Shown here: positions 24,877-35,211 of the stretch, in pieces
How the letters are laid out: each line of letters begins with the position of its first letter
Position numbering within the stretch: the first letter of the stretch is position 1
Origin: Bacteroidota bacterium
GTDB lineage: Bacteria; Bacteroidota; Bacteroidia; Chitinophagales; Chitinophagaceae
Assembly (NCBI GenBank): GCA_018266455.1
Contig: JAFEAJ010000053.1
Location: 1 to 54,841, forward strand
DNA length: 54,841 nucleotides
Direction: 5' to 3'
Made by a program: the position numbers and the translations under genes
The notes under the pieces: generated by a model
What the model was told of the DNA's origin: nothing
What the model saw: the letters and a program-made list of their open reading frames with translations, nothing else
Database searches by the model: none

Positions 24877-25584
24877 ATGATGACTACTCAAAAAGGAAAA
24901 GTGCTGCTGGCTGAAGACGACCTTTCATTAGGCTATGTTATCAAGGACAACCTTACCGATGCAGGGTATGATGTTGTTTTGTGCTCCGATGGCCAAACCG
25001 CCATAGAGAAGTTCGAAAAAAATGAGTATAGCATTTGCCTGCTCGATGTAATGATGCCGCACAAAAATGGTTTTGATGTGGCAAAAAAAATCAGGCAGCA
25101 ATCCGATCTTGTGCCTATCCTGTTCCTGACTGCAAAATCGCTCGAAGAAGACCGGATAAAAGGTTTTCAAGTAGGCGCTGATGATTATATAACCAAACCT
25201 TTCAGCATGCAGGAGCTGTTGATGAGGATGGAAGTCTTCCTGCGGCGCAGCAAAAAAATGCATTCCGACCAGGCAGTCCAATTTAGTATAGGAAAACTGA
25301 AGTTCTCCTATACTGACCTCAAACTTTCCATCAGGCAGGAAAATTTCAATCTTACCCAAAAAGAGGCCGACCTGCTTAAATTCCTTTGTGAACACCCCAA
25401 CCGTATTTTAAAAAGAGAAGAAGTGCTGCTTAACGTGTGGGGGAAAGACGATTATTTTCTTGGGAGGAGCATGGATGTATTCATCACGAAACTCAGGAAA
25501 TACTTTAAATCTGACCCGGATGTGGTTTTAGAAACAATACATGGCGTTGGTTTCCGTTTTAATATCCCTTCAAAAAAAGAATAA
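24877..25584 (+). CDS. Response regulator, OmpR/PhoB family
   Basis: A 235-residue regulator. The receiver domain has the acidic pair D14-D15, phosphorylation site D57 in LLDVMMPHKNG, T85 and K107 in YITKPFS. The C-terminal winged helix includes LKREEVLLNVWGKDDYFLGRSMDVFITKLRK-type sequence and ends GVGFRF. It acts with the kinase just upstream. It probably controls the efflux operon that begins 150 bases downstream; no operator repeats were recognised. Confidence 0.95.
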   Translation: MMTTQKGKVLLAEDDLSLGYVIKDNLTDAGYDVVLCSDGQTAIEKFEKNEYSICLLDVMMPHKNGFDVAKKIRQQSDLVPILFLTAKSLEEDRIKGFQVGADDYITKPFSMQELLMRMEVFLRRSKKMHSDQAVQFSIGKLKFSYTDLKLSIRQENFNLTQKEADLLKFLCEHPNRILKREEVLLNVWGKDDYFLGRSMDVFITKLRKYFKSDPDVVLETIHGVGFRFNIPSKKE

Positions 25585-25698
25585 CCACCGATTAACCATG
25601 ATTCCAACAATATATTTAAAGAAATCATCGCTATTATAAGCATCATGCATTAACTGTTATTTAACCGCTTTTTTTTAGCAAAATAATAGCAGTTACAA

Positions 25699-25706
25699 TA
25701 GTTTTG
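25699..25706 (+). promoter_or_regulatory. -7 element before the efflux operon
   Basis: TAGTTTTG matches TAnnTTTG exactly, 27 bases before the start codon at 25733. No -33 element was found at normal spacing, which would fit an activator-dependent promoter. Confidence 0.45.
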
Positions 25707-25732
25707 CATGCTTTAAATCACCTGCATTACCT

Positions 25733-27013
25733 ATGCAAAAATTACTGATCACCATCCTGCTGGCTTTCTTTCTCTGCCGCGTTACAAACGCCCAAACAAT
25801 AACCGATACTTTACGCATAAAACTCGCCGATGCGGAAAAAATGTTTATTGACAGCAATTACCAGCTTCTTGCGCAGAAATACAACATCAATGCACAGAAA
25901 GCCCTGGAAATACAAGCGAGGCTTTACCCTAACCCTAATTTATCGGTTGAAAGAGGGCCAATCATTCCACTGCATAACCCGGACTATCCTCATTCTAATT
26001 TTTTTAACCAGGCAGAAACTTCTGTACAGCTATCACAATTGATATTGCTCGCAGGCAAAAGAAACAAACAGATAAAACTGGCCGAAGCAAACAGCAGGCT
26101 CAGCGAGTTCCAGTTTTTTGACCTGATGCGCACATTGAAATATACCTTGCGCACCGATTTCTTCAATATTTATTACCTCCAAAAATCTTCAGCCGTTTAC
26201 AATGAAGAAATAACCGCATTGCAAAAGGTGGTCAGCGCATTTGTTCAGCAGGAGGGCAAAGGTTATATATCTGAAAAAGAAGTAGTGCGCATCAAAGCGC
26301 AGTTGTATAGCCTGCAAAATGAATATGGATCGCTCATTAGCCAGATCGCAGACCAGGAAAGCGAACTGAAACTGGTCTTGCAGGTAAAGCCTGGCGAATA
26401 TATTGTGCCTGTTGTTGATGCTGCCAATATCATTCAGCTCGACCCCAATAAATATTCATTGAGCACGCTCATCGATTCGGCTTACAAAAACAGGACAGAC
26501 CTTCAGATAGCCAGGGCGAACACGGAAATAAACAGGCTGAACCTAAATTATCAAAAATCACTTGCTGTGCCTGATGTAACCCTTTCTGCAAGCTATGACC
26601 GGCAGGGGTCGTATGCTACAAATTTCCAGGCCATCGGGGCGTCAATTGATTTGCCTTTTTTTAACCGGAACCAGGGCAATATCAAATCTGCCAAAGCCAT
26701 GACCGATTACAGCAATGCCATGCAGAAAAGCACGGAGGCCACCGTAAATGAAAACGTTGCTAATGCATTGCAAAAAGCATTTATCCAGGACAGGCTGTTC
26801 AAGAATATCGACCCTAAATTTTTAGGCGATTTTGAAAGGCTGATGCAGGAAGTGCTGTCCAATTACCAGAAAAGGAACGTTAGTATCCTGGACTTCCTGG
26901 ATTTCTATGATTCCTATAAACAAAATGCGTTGCAGTCAAATGCCATTGAGTTCAACAGGCTAAGCGCTTTTGAAGACATCAATTTTTATACGGGCACTAA
27001 TTTCTTTAATTAA
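25733..27013 (+). CDS. TolC-family outer membrane efflux protein (CusC/CzcC-like)
   Basis: A 426-residue protein with a signal peptide ending VTNAQ. The two halves show the TolC repeat pattern, with long helices around LYPNPNLSVERGP, TSVQLSQLILLAGKR and the second copy around VTLSASYDRQGSYATNFQAIGASIDLPFF. It forms the outer-membrane tunnel for the RND pumps encoded downstream. Eight bases separate it from the adaptor gene. Length is normal for the group. Confidence 0.9.
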   Translation: MQKLLITILLAFFLCRVTNAQTITDTLRIKLADAEKMFIDSNYQLLAQKYNINAQKALEIQARLYPNPNLSVERGPIIPLHNPDYPHSNFFNQAETSVQLSQLILLAGKRNKQIKLAEANSRLSEFQFFDLMRTLKYTLRTDFFNIYYLQKSSAVYNEEITALQKVVSAFVQQEGKGYISEKEVVRIKAQLYSLQNEYGSLISQIADQESELKLVLQVKPGEYIVPVVDAANIIQLDPNKYSLSTLIDSAYKNRTDLQIARANTEINRLNLNYQKSLAVPDVTLSASYDRQGSYATNFQAIGASIDLPFFNRNQGNIKSAKAMTDYSNAMQKSTEATVNENVANALQKAFIQDRLFKNIDPKFLGDFERLMQEVLSNYQKRNVSILDFLDFYDSYKQNALQSNAIEFNRLSAFEDINFYTGTNFFN

Positions 27014-27021
27014 AATAATTT

Positions 27022-28167
27022 ATGCGCACCAAAATGCCAGACATAAAACAACAGGGGAGGCCACATTTCAAAGCCTGGAATTTACCGATATATGTGCTTT
27101 TTCCGCTCGCATGCTTATTCCTGTTACAGGCATGCGGCAGCGATGCGGAAAGAAAGGTGGAAACGAAAGAAAAATATGTTATCCCTGATTCCATTTTGAG
27201 GGCTATTGATATAGACACCGTTCAAAAATGCCAGCTTGTTGTGGCTGTAACATTAACCGGGCAGGTAGATTTCAACCAGGACAATGTGCGCAAAATCTAT
27301 CCCATGATCAGCGGAAATGTGCAGGGCATTAAAGCAGTTTTGGGCGATTATGTAAAACAAGGTGACCTGTTGGGCGTGGTCAGCAGCTCTGAAATGGCCG
27401 GGTACAGCAATGACCTGATCAATGCAGAAACAAACCTGGATGTGGCCAGAAAAAACCTCGACAAAACAAAAGACATGCTGAAAAGCGGGCTTGCTGCTGT
27501 TACTGATTCACTGAGCGCTGAAGCCGCCTACCTCCAGGCCAAATCGGAACTTGACAGGGTCCACAGGGTTTTAAAAATTAACGGGGGAAACACCCAGGGA
27601 GAGTTTGAAATAAGATCGCCAATAAATGGCTTTATCGTTGAAAAAAATGTGAACAACAATACTGTTATCAGAGCGGACAACAGCAACAGCATGTTTACAA
27701 TTTCCGACCTCAAGAATGTTTGGGTGTGGGCAAATGTTTACGAATCGAATATCACTGCAGTTAAAATGGGCGATGTGGTAAGCGTTTCAACATTATCATA
27801 TCCCGGGAAAATTTTCAAAGGCAGAATTGATAAAATCATGAACGTGCTTGACCCTGCCAATAAGGTAATGAAAGTGCGTGTTTCGCTCGATAACCAGGGA
27901 TATTTGCTAAAGCCCCAGATGTTTGCCAGCGTAACCGTGATCAATCATGAAAACAAAGAATCGCTCTGTATTTCATCAAAAGCATTGATATTCGATCACA
28001 GCCAATACTATGTGCTGATATATAACAGCAAAGAGGATGTGCGCATAACCCCCGTGCAGATCATCAGCGCTAATGGCGACAAAACTTATATCGCATCTGG
28101 CCTAAATGAAGGCGATAAAATAATTTCATCGCAGGCAATCCTGATATATGATGCTTTGAACAGCTAA
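27022..28167 (+). CDS. RND efflux periplasmic adaptor (HlyD/CusB family), lipoprotein
   Basis: A 381-residue membrane fusion protein. A hydrophobic stretch ending LFLLQACGSD carries the lipobox cysteine. The barrel-sandwich and coiled-coil parts follow: GQVDFNQDNVRKIYPMISGN, VQGIKAVLGDYVKQGDLLGVV, a helical hairpin to about residue 185, then FEIRSPINGFIVEKN and a beta-barrel with VWANVYESNI. It links the TolC-like protein with the pump. Two in-frame starts exist (27022 and 27031). Confidence 0.92.
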   Translation: MRTKMPDIKQQGRPHFKAWNLPIYVLFPLACLFLLQACGSDAERKVETKEKYVIPDSILRAIDIDTVQKCQLVVAVTLTGQVDFNQDNVRKIYPMISGNVQGIKAVLGDYVKQGDLLGVVSSSEMAGYSNDLINAETNLDVARKNLDKTKDMLKSGLAAVTDSLSAEAAYLQAKSELDRVHRVLKINGGNTQGEFEIRSPINGFIVEKNVNNNTVIRADNSNSMFTISDLKNVWVWANVYESNITAVKMGDVVSVSTLSYPGKIFKGRIDKIMNVLDPANKVMKVRVSLDNQGYLLKPQMFASVTVINHENKESLCISSKALIFDHSQYYVLIYNSKEDVRITPVQIISANGDKTYIASGLNEGDKIISSQAILIYDALNS

Positions 28168-28308
28168 GGCGCTCCGCTGTTTAAGAGCAGTTCATCTCCT
28201 TCCTCCTGATTGTTGACCTGAATTTAACCGTTTGCGAAAAAGTTTTTTGCAGGCAAAAAAATAAATTCCCGGGCTATTGAATGAGCCTGTTTTCTTTAAA
28301 TAAACTTT

Positions 28309-31300
28309 ATGAACAAGTTTTTAAAAAAGGTCATCGCATTTTCGCTAAAGAACAAGTACTTTATTTTGTTTGCCACTACCCTGCTGGTTGTAACAGGCAT
28401 CATTACTTTCAGGGACATGCCCATTGAAGCATTCCCGGATGTGACCAATACAGAAATAAGCATCATTACACAATGGCCTGGCCGTAGCGCGGAAGAAGTG
28501 GAAAAATTTGTTACCATCCCGATAGAACTTGCGATGAACCCGGTACAGAAAAAATTGAGCCTGCGCTCAACATCTATATTCGGTTTATCATACGTAAAAC
28601 TAATTTTTGACGATGATGTTAAAGATCCCCAGGCAAGGCAACAGGTAATGAACCTGCTGCCCAATGCAAATTTGCCTGCTGGCATTCAGCCCTCCGTGCA
28701 ACCGCCTACGGGCCCCACGGGCGAAATTTTCCGCTATACCCTCAGAAGCAGTTTGAGGGATGCCAGGGAATTAAAAACCATCCAGGACTGGATTATTGAC
28801 AGGCAACTGAGGTCGGTTCCCGGAGTAGGCGATGTGGTAAGCTTTGGAGGAAAAACAAAAGCTTATGAAATACAGGTAGATCCGGGCAAGCTTACTTCGC
28901 TGGGCATTACGCCGCTGGATGTATTCACGGCTGTTCAAAAAACCAACATCAACATAGGCGGCGATGTGATCATCGAGAACAACCAGGCTTATGTGGTAAG
29001 AGGCATCGGTTTGCTGAACGACATCAACGAAATCAAAAATATAGTAGTCCAAAATATCAATGGCGTGCCTATTCTTGTAAAGGACGTAGCCGAAGTGGCA
29101 ATATCTAATATCCCCCGATTGGGATGGGTTGCCAGGTCAAATGGTTTACAAGATGGGGCGGGGAAAAGAACAGTTACCGATGAGCCTGATGTTGTGGAAG
29201 CCATTATTGTGATGCGCAAAGGAGAAAACCCGACCAATGTGGTAAGTGCTGTAAAAGCAAAAATTGATAAGCTCAATAGCTACATTCTTCCGGGAGACAC
29301 CAAAATTGTTCCTTATTATGACCGTGCTGACCTGATACACTATGCAACACACACGGTACTGCACAATCTTATTGAAGGCATTTTGCTCGTAACCTTGCTT
29401 GTTTCTGTTTTCATGTTCAATTGGAGAACAACATTGATTGTATCGATCATCATCCCGCTGTCATTGCTGTTTGCGTTTATTTGCCTGCGCTTGATGGGCA
29501 TGTCTGCCAATTTGCTTTCGCTTGGCGCTGTTGATTTTGGGATCATCATTGACGGGGCTGTAGTCATGGTGGAAGGCATGTTTGTGGTGCTTGACCATAA
29601 AGCGATAAATGTGGGCATGGAAAAGTTCAATAAGATTGCCAAATTGGGGTTAATAAAAAATAATGGGGCACAATTGGGCAAAGCCATCTTCTTTGCCAAG
29701 CTCATCATCATAACAGGCCTGCTGCCTATTTTCGCTTTCCAGAAAGTAGAAGGCAAAATGTTTTCACCGCTGGCCTATACCCTTGGCTTTGCCCTGTTGG
29801 GGGCATTGATCACGACCCTTACCCTAGTTCCTGTATTGATAAGTTTGCTGCTCAAAAAAAATGTGAGGGAAAAACACAACCCCTTTGTCCATTTCCTGAC
29901 GGGTTTTATGCTAAAAGGGTTCGCCAGGGCTTTCAAAAACAAAGAAGTGGTGGTTGTCCTGTCTTTCATAGTAATGATCGCAGGATTGTACTCGTTTAAA
30001 TTTTTAGGGAGCGAGTTCCTGCCACAACTGGATGAAGGCTCAATCTGGCTGCGCGTACAAACACCTTATAGCATTTCGCTTGACAAATCTGTAGAAGTGG
30101 CTACCGAGGTAAGGAAGATCCTAATGACCTTCCCTCAGGTAAAATACGCTGTTTCGCAAACAGGAAGGCCGGATGATGGCACTGATGTAACAGGCTTTTA
30201 TAACAATGAATTTTCAGTGATGATGTACCCGGAAAATGAATGGCAGCCGAAAATTTCTAAAGAAGAACTGATAAAAGAAATGAACCAAAAACTTGAATTA
30301 ATACCTGGTACCAATCTTAACTTTTCACAGCCCATCATGGACAATGTTGAAGAAGCTGTTTCCGGGGTAAAAGGCTCAATCTGTGTTAAAGTATATGGCG
30401 ATTCGCTCGATTATATGGAAGACAAAATAGATGGAGTGTTCAATATTTTAAAAGATGTGAAAGGCATCGAGGACCTTGGCGTGATACATAATATAGGGCA
30501 GCCGGAACTGGATGTTAACCTCGACCAGCAGAAGATGGCATTGTACGGAGTAGCCACTGCTGATGCCAATGCGGTTGTGGCCATGGCCATCGGCGGGCAG
30601 GCGGCCTCCACTTTGTACGAAGGCATTAAACTTTTTGATATCCGCGTGCGGTTGCCCGAACAGTTCAGGAAAACAACCGATGATATCGGGAATCTATTGG
30701 TGCCCACACAAAGCGGGTCTAAAGTGCCCATCAAGGAAATTGCTACCATTACCAAAAAAACCGGGCCATGCCTCATTTTCCGGGACGACAATGAAAGATA
30801 TGCCGCATTGAAATTCTCAGTTCGCGGAAGAGACATGGGCAGTACCATTGCCGAGGCACAACAAAAAGTCGGCAAAGCAGTGCAACTGAAAAAAGGGTAC
30901 AGCATGGCATGGCAGGGAGATTTTGAAAACCAGCAAAGAGCAGAAAAAAGACTGTCACAAGTGGTGCCAATAAGTTTGTTGTTGATCTTCCTGTTGTTGT
31001 TTGTCATGTTCGGCAATTTAAAAGATGCCGGGCTGGTCTTCCTGAATGTGCCCTTTGCTATTGTAGGTGGCTTGCTGGCCTTGCATCTGACAGGAACTAA
31101 TTTCAGCATATCTGCCGGTATCGGTTTTATTGCATTATTTGGCATCTGCATCCAGGATGGCGTGCTGCTCATTACCGTATTCAAACAAAACCTCGAAAAA
31201 ATAAGAGGCCAACAGTCATCATTATACAATGCCATTAAACTGGGGGTAAACACAAGAATAAGACCGGTAATGATGACGGCGCTTATGGCGGCCATTGGGC

Positions 31301-31494
31301 TGTTGCCTGCTGCTTTGTCTCATGGCATAGGTTCGGAAAGCTCAAGGCCACTGGCAAGAGTAGTCATAGGGGGAATTCTTTGCGCAATGATGTTTTCGCT
31401 TTGGGTTTTCCCTCTTATATTCGGATGGGCCTACAGGAAATTCGACAAAAACCCTTATAGCCTGAAAGCAGAGGAAAACAAGCCCAAAACATAA
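28309..31494 (+). CDS. Heavy-metal RND efflux pump (CusA/CzcA family), copy 1
   Basis: A 1061-residue inner-membrane pump with 12 helices and two large periplasmic loops. MPIEAFPDVTNTEISIITQW and GRSAEEVEKFVTIPIE are standard; the helix-4 motif DFGIIIDGAVVMVE puts the acidic residues at D409, D415 and E422, matching the proton-relay Asp, Asp and Glu of CzcA. Family members export Zn/Co/Cd or Cu/Ag; which is not clear here. In helix 10 it has GICIQDGVLLIT with Q949 and D950, where the second copy has L and F. A terminator follows at 31551. Confidence 0.95.
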   Translation: MNKFLKKVIAFSLKNKYFILFATTLLVVTGIITFRDMPIEAFPDVTNTEISIITQWPGRSAEEVEKFVTIPIELAMNPVQKKLSLRSTSIFGLSYVKLIFDDDVKDPQARQQVMNLLPNANLPAGIQPSVQPPTGPTGEIFRYTLRSSLRDARELKTIQDWIIDRQLRSVPGVGDVVSFGGKTKAYEIQVDPGKLTSLGITPLDVFTAVQKTNINIGGDVIIENNQAYVVRGIGLLNDINEIKNIVVQNINGVPILVKDVAEVAISNIPRLGWVARSNGLQDGAGKRTVTDEPDVVEAIIVMRKGENPTNVVSAVKAKIDKLNSYILPGDTKIVPYYDRADLIHYATHTVLHNLIEGILLVTLLVSVFMFNWRTTLIVSIIIPLSLLFAFICLRLMGMSANLLSLGAVDFGIIIDGAVVMVEGMFVVLDHKAINVGMEKFNKIAKLGLIKNNGAQLGKAIFFAKLIIITGLLPIFAFQKVEGKMFSPLAYTLGFALLGALITTLTLVPVLISLLLKKNVREKHNPFVHFLTGFMLKGFARAFKNKEVVVVLSFIVMIAGLYSFKFLGSEFLPQLDEGSIWLRVQTPYSISLDKSVEVATEVRKILMTFPQVKYAVSQTGRPDDGTDVTGFYNNEFSVMMYPENEWQPKISKEELIKEMNQKLELIPGTNLNFSQPIMDNVEEAVSGVKGSICVKVYGDSLDYMEDKIDGVFNILKDVKGIEDLGVIHNIGQPELDVNLDQQKMALYGVATADANAVVAMAIGGQAASTLYEGIKLFDIRVRLPEQFRKTTDDIGNLLVPTQSGSKVPIKEIATITKKTGPCLIFRDDNERYAALKFSVRGRDMGSTIAEAQQKVGKAVQLKKGYSMAWQGDFENQQRAEKRLSQVVPISLLLIFLLLFVMFGNLKDAGLVFLNVPFAIVGGLLALHLTGTNFSISAGIGFIALFGICIQDGVLLITVFKQNLEKIRGQQSSLYNAIKLGVNTRIRPVMMTALMAAIGLLPAALSHGIGSESSRPLARVVIGGILCAMMFSLWVFPLIFGWAYRKFDKNPYSLKAEENKPKT

Positions 31495-31550
31495 AGCCAA
31501 CCTTTCATATAGGCCAAATGCCTAATAGCCGGCCTCAAAAAAACCTCATG

Positions 31551-31580
31551 AACAACCCATGCCAAGGGCTGTTTTTTTTT
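31551..31580 (+). terminator. Intrinsic terminator after pump copy 1
   Basis: AACAACCC (31551-31558) and GGGCTGTT (31566-31573) pair with one mismatch, followed by nine T. It separates the two pump genes, suggesting that copy 2 is transcribed, at least in part, from its own promoter. Confidence 0.8.
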
Positions 31581-31760
31581 GGGCAATAGCCTATTTTAGT
31601 TTTTATCTTTACCCTTTTTCCCTATCGGCATTAATTTATTTAGCGACAATGAAAATGTTACATTGCCGTTTAAAATACCTGTTAAGCATCAACGACTTTG
31701 AAGGCTGTTTTAAAGCAACAATATTCAGCATAGCAGGGCCGCAGCCCAAAAACAACATAA

Positions 31761-34700
31761 ATGAAAAAATTCCTGAAAAGCATATTGTCATTCTCGCTTA
31801 AGAATAAATATTTTGTTTTGTTTGCCACGTTCATATTGATCATCGCAGGTGCCGTTACTTTTAAAACCATGCCAATTGAGGCCTTTCCCGATGTAACCAA
31901 TACAGAAGTAACGATCATTACCCAATGGCCTGGCCGAAGCGCTGAAGAAATTGAAAAATTTGTTACCATCCCCATTGAAATTGCCCTCAACCCCGTACAA
32001 AAGAAAGTGAGCCTCCGGTCGACAAGTATTTTTGGTTTATCGTACATCAAACTTGTTTTCGAAGATAATGTAAACAACAATGAAGCAAGGCTGCAGGTGA
32101 ATAATTTATTGAGCGATGCCGATCTGCCACAAAATGTAGCCCCGGCGGTACAGCCTCCGACCGGCCCGACAGGAGAAATCTTCAGGTATACCCTCAGGAG
32201 CAGTTTTCGTGATGCAAGAGAACTAAAAACGATACAAGATTGGGTCGTTGACCGGCAGATACGTGCAGTTCCGGGAGTTGCTGACCTGGTAAGCTTTGGC
32301 GGCTTGACCAAGACTTATGAAATAAAAGTAGACCCCGGCAAGCTTACCAATCTTGGCATTTCTGCGCTCGATGTTTTTTCTGCAGTGCAAAAAAGCAATA
32401 TCAACATAGGAGGCGATATCATTATAAAAAACAACCAGGCTTATGTGGTACGCGGTGTGGGCCTGTTGAATGACATCAATGAAATACGAAATATCATTGT
32501 CCAGAATGTCAATGGCGTGCCTATCCTGGTACAAAATGTGGCCGATGTAAGCATCTCCCATCTTCCAAGGCTTGGCCTGGTTAGCCGGTCCGATGCCATT
32601 ACGGGGCCCGGCGGCAAAAGAACTGTTAGTAATGAAGACGATGTGGTAGAAGGTATTGTGGTCATGCGCAAAGGCGAAAACCCAAGCAAAGTCATTGCTG
32701 CTTTAAAAACAAAGATTGAAAAGCTGAACAGCTCCGTGCTTCCGGCCGATACCAAAATCGTCCCTTTTTACGACCGGAACGATCTTATTCATTTTGCCAC
32801 ACACACCGTGCTGCACAACATGATTGAAGGGATTGTTTTTGTCACCATCATTGTTTCGCTTTTCATGTTCAACTGGCGGACCACGCTGATTGTCTCCATT
32901 GTTATCCCCCTGTCGCTCTTGTTCGCCTTTATTTGCCTTCGCCTTATGGGCATGTCAGCCAATCTTCTTTCTCTGGGAGCAATTGACTTTGGGATCATTA
33001 TCGACGGCGCGGTGGTAATGGTAGAAGGGATATTTGTGGTATTGGACCATCGTGCCCGTGAAATGGGCATGGCGCGGTTTAACAAAATAGCAAAAATGGG
33101 GCTTATCAAAATGCATGGAGCAGAATTGGGAAAGGCTATTTTTTTCGCTAAGCTAATCATCATCGCCGCGCTGCTTCCTATTTTTTCATTTGAAAAAGTA
33201 GAAGGGAAAATGTTCTCGCCACTGGCCTATACGCTTGGCTTCGCATTGCTGGGCGCTTTGATCACTACGCTCACGCTGGTCCCGGTGCTTATTCATTTAT
33301 TGCTGAACAGGAACGTTAGGGAAAAACATAATCCAATCGTCAATTTCCTGACCCGGGCCATGATCAAGGGGTTTTCTTTCACCTACCGGAACAGGTACAT
33401 AACAGAAATACTGGCATTCGTCATTATTGCTGCCGGTTTATTTTCATTCAAATTTTTAGGAAGCGAATTTTTGCCTGAACTTGATGAAGGGTCAATATGG
33501 CTAAGGGTCCAATTGCCTTATAGCATTTCTCTTGACAAATCAGTTGAAGTGTCCAAACAAGTCAGAAGCACACTGATGCAGTTCCCACAGGTAAAAAACA
33601 TCATCACACAAACCGGAAGGCCCGATGACGGCACAGATGTAGCAGGCTTTTACAACAATGAATTTGATGTGATGCTTTATCCGGAAGACAGTTGGGAGCC
33701 TCTTATCTCAAAAGAGGAACTGGTCAACGAAATGGGCACAAAGCTTTCTGTTATACCCGGTGCTGAGCTCAACTTTTCTCAACCCATTACTGACAATATT
33801 GAAGAAGCCGTTTCGGGCGTCAAAGGATCCATCTGCGTGAAGATATTTGGCGACTCTCTAAATTATATGGAAAGCCAGTCAACAAAAGTATACGAAGTGT
33901 TGAAAACCGTAAGGGGCATTGAAGACCTTGGCGTGATCAAAAATATCGGGCAGCCGGAAATGGACATCGACCTCAACCAGCAGAAGATGGCACTATACGG
34001 AGTCGCTACCGCTGATGCCAATGCTGTTATTGAAATGGCCATTGGTGGCAAAGCCGCTTCCACTTTGTACGAAGATTTCAAAAAATTTGATATACGCCTC
34101 CGATTCCCTGAAGATTTCCGCAAAGACGAGAAGGACATTGGCAATTTGATGGTGCCAACCGAAAGCGGTTCAAAAGTGCCAGTGAAAGAAATTGCCAGCA
34201 TCACCACAAAAACAGGCCCATGCCTTATTTTTCGCGATGACAATGAAAGATATTCTGCCGTTAAATTTTCAGTCCGGGGAAGGGATATGGGCAGCGCAAT
34301 TGCAGAAGCGCAGGAGAAAGTAGGCAATACCGTCAATCTGAAAAAAGGTTATACCATGGTATGGCAAGGCGACTTCGAAAACCAGCAGCGTGCCACAAAA
34401 AGACTGGCTCAAGTGGTGCCCATAAGCCTCCTGCTGATCTTCCTTCTTTTATTTGCCATGTTCGGCAATTTGAAAGATGCCGGGCTGGTTTTCCTGAACG
34501 TGCCTTTTGCCATAGTAGGCGGTATTGCTGCCTTATTCGCCACCGGAACAAATTTCAGCATATCTGCAGGTATTGGTTTTATTGCACTGTTCGGGATATG
34601 CATCCTGTTTGGGGTTTTGCTTATCACAGAGTTTAAAGAAAATCTTGAAAAACTGAAAGGCAGAAAAAACGTGGTGTACAAAGCCATTCGCGAAGGGGTG

Positions 34701-34940
34701 GGATCAAGAGTGAGGCCGGTAATGATGACTGCATTGATGGCTGCCATAGGGCTGTTGCCTGCAGCAGTTTCTCATGGCATAGGATCAGAAAGCTCAAGAC
34801 CGCTGGCAAGAGTGGTCATAGGAGGAATTCTTTGCGCAATGATATTTTCATTGCTGGTTTTCCCATTAATATTCGGGCGTGCATACAGAAAGTTCGATGC
34901 GAAATATGGCGATAAGGAAGGGAGCGCATTGAATAATTAA
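31761..34940 (+). CDS. Heavy-metal RND efflux pump (CusA/CzcA family), copy 2
   Basis: A 1059-residue paralogue of the preceding gene, with near-identical architecture and long identical blocks such as PIEAFPDVTNTE, TQWPGRSAEE and QPPTGPTGEIFRYTLRSS. D409 and the following DGAVVMVE motif are retained. At residues 949-950 it has L-F where copy 1 has Q-D. The pair is an old tandem duplication: DNA identity is clearly broken throughout. No second adaptor or outer-membrane gene accompanies it, so both pumps may share the one set. Confidence 0.95.
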   Translation: MKKFLKSILSFSLKNKYFVLFATFILIIAGAVTFKTMPIEAFPDVTNTEVTIITQWPGRSAEEIEKFVTIPIEIALNPVQKKVSLRSTSIFGLSYIKLVFEDNVNNNEARLQVNNLLSDADLPQNVAPAVQPPTGPTGEIFRYTLRSSFRDARELKTIQDWVVDRQIRAVPGVADLVSFGGLTKTYEIKVDPGKLTNLGISALDVFSAVQKSNINIGGDIIIKNNQAYVVRGVGLLNDINEIRNIIVQNVNGVPILVQNVADVSISHLPRLGLVSRSDAITGPGGKRTVSNEDDVVEGIVVMRKGENPSKVIAALKTKIEKLNSSVLPADTKIVPFYDRNDLIHFATHTVLHNMIEGIVFVTIIVSLFMFNWRTTLIVSIVIPLSLLFAFICLRLMGMSANLLSLGAIDFGIIIDGAVVMVEGIFVVLDHRAREMGMARFNKIAKMGLIKMHGAELGKAIFFAKLIIIAALLPIFSFEKVEGKMFSPLAYTLGFALLGALITTLTLVPVLIHLLLNRNVREKHNPIVNFLTRAMIKGFSFTYRNRYITEILAFVIIAAGLFSFKFLGSEFLPELDEGSIWLRVQLPYSISLDKSVEVSKQVRSTLMQFPQVKNIITQTGRPDDGTDVAGFYNNEFDVMLYPEDSWEPLISKEELVNEMGTKLSVIPGAELNFSQPITDNIEEAVSGVKGSICVKIFGDSLNYMESQSTKVYEVLKTVRGIEDLGVIKNIGQPEMDIDLNQQKMALYGVATADANAVIEMAIGGKAASTLYEDFKKFDIRLRFPEDFRKDEKDIGNLMVPTESGSKVPVKEIASITTKTGPCLIFRDDNERYSAVKFSVRGRDMGSAIAEAQEKVGNTVNLKKGYTMVWQGDFENQQRATKRLAQVVPISLLLIFLLLFAMFGNLKDAGLVFLNVPFAIVGGIAALFATGTNFSISAGIGFIALFGICILFGVLLITEFKENLEKLKGRKNVVYKAIREGVGSRVRPVMMTALMAAIGLLPAAVSHGIGSESSRPLARVVIGGILCAMIFSLLVFPLIFGRAYRKFDAKYGDKEGSALNN

Positions 34941-35183
34941 GGATCGTCGTGGCTATCATGGCAATAAAAAAGCCCAGGCATATTGAAACCAATCCATCCT
35001 TTTTGACTATTTCAATGGCATTAATGTAAACAGAACAAATGACCGTGCCTGTATATCTATAAAAAGTTTGCAGAAAGTTACAATCGTGCTCCAGGATAAA
35101 AGTTTGGCACAAAATGCAGCTCTATGACCACGGCACGCAGGTGCTTTATAAAATATTCGACAGTTAACATCGTTTTCAATTCA

Positions 35184-35191
35184 TAAATTTG
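35184..35191 (+). promoter_or_regulatory. -7 element before the mutase-linked gene
   Basis: TAAATTTG fits TAnnTTTG, 20 bases before the start codon at 35212. Confidence 0.5.
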
Positions 35192-35211
35192 CGCAACATA
35201 AAAAAAAATGC

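Noticed and set aside
30411..31295. Long minus-strand frame of 294 codons opposite pump copy 1
   Set aside because: A shadow of the RND pump; similar shadows appear opposite copy 2 at the same place.
35114..35167. 17-codon ORF upstream of the gene at 35212
   Set aside because: No ribosome binding site, no compositional bias and no attenuator-like structure.
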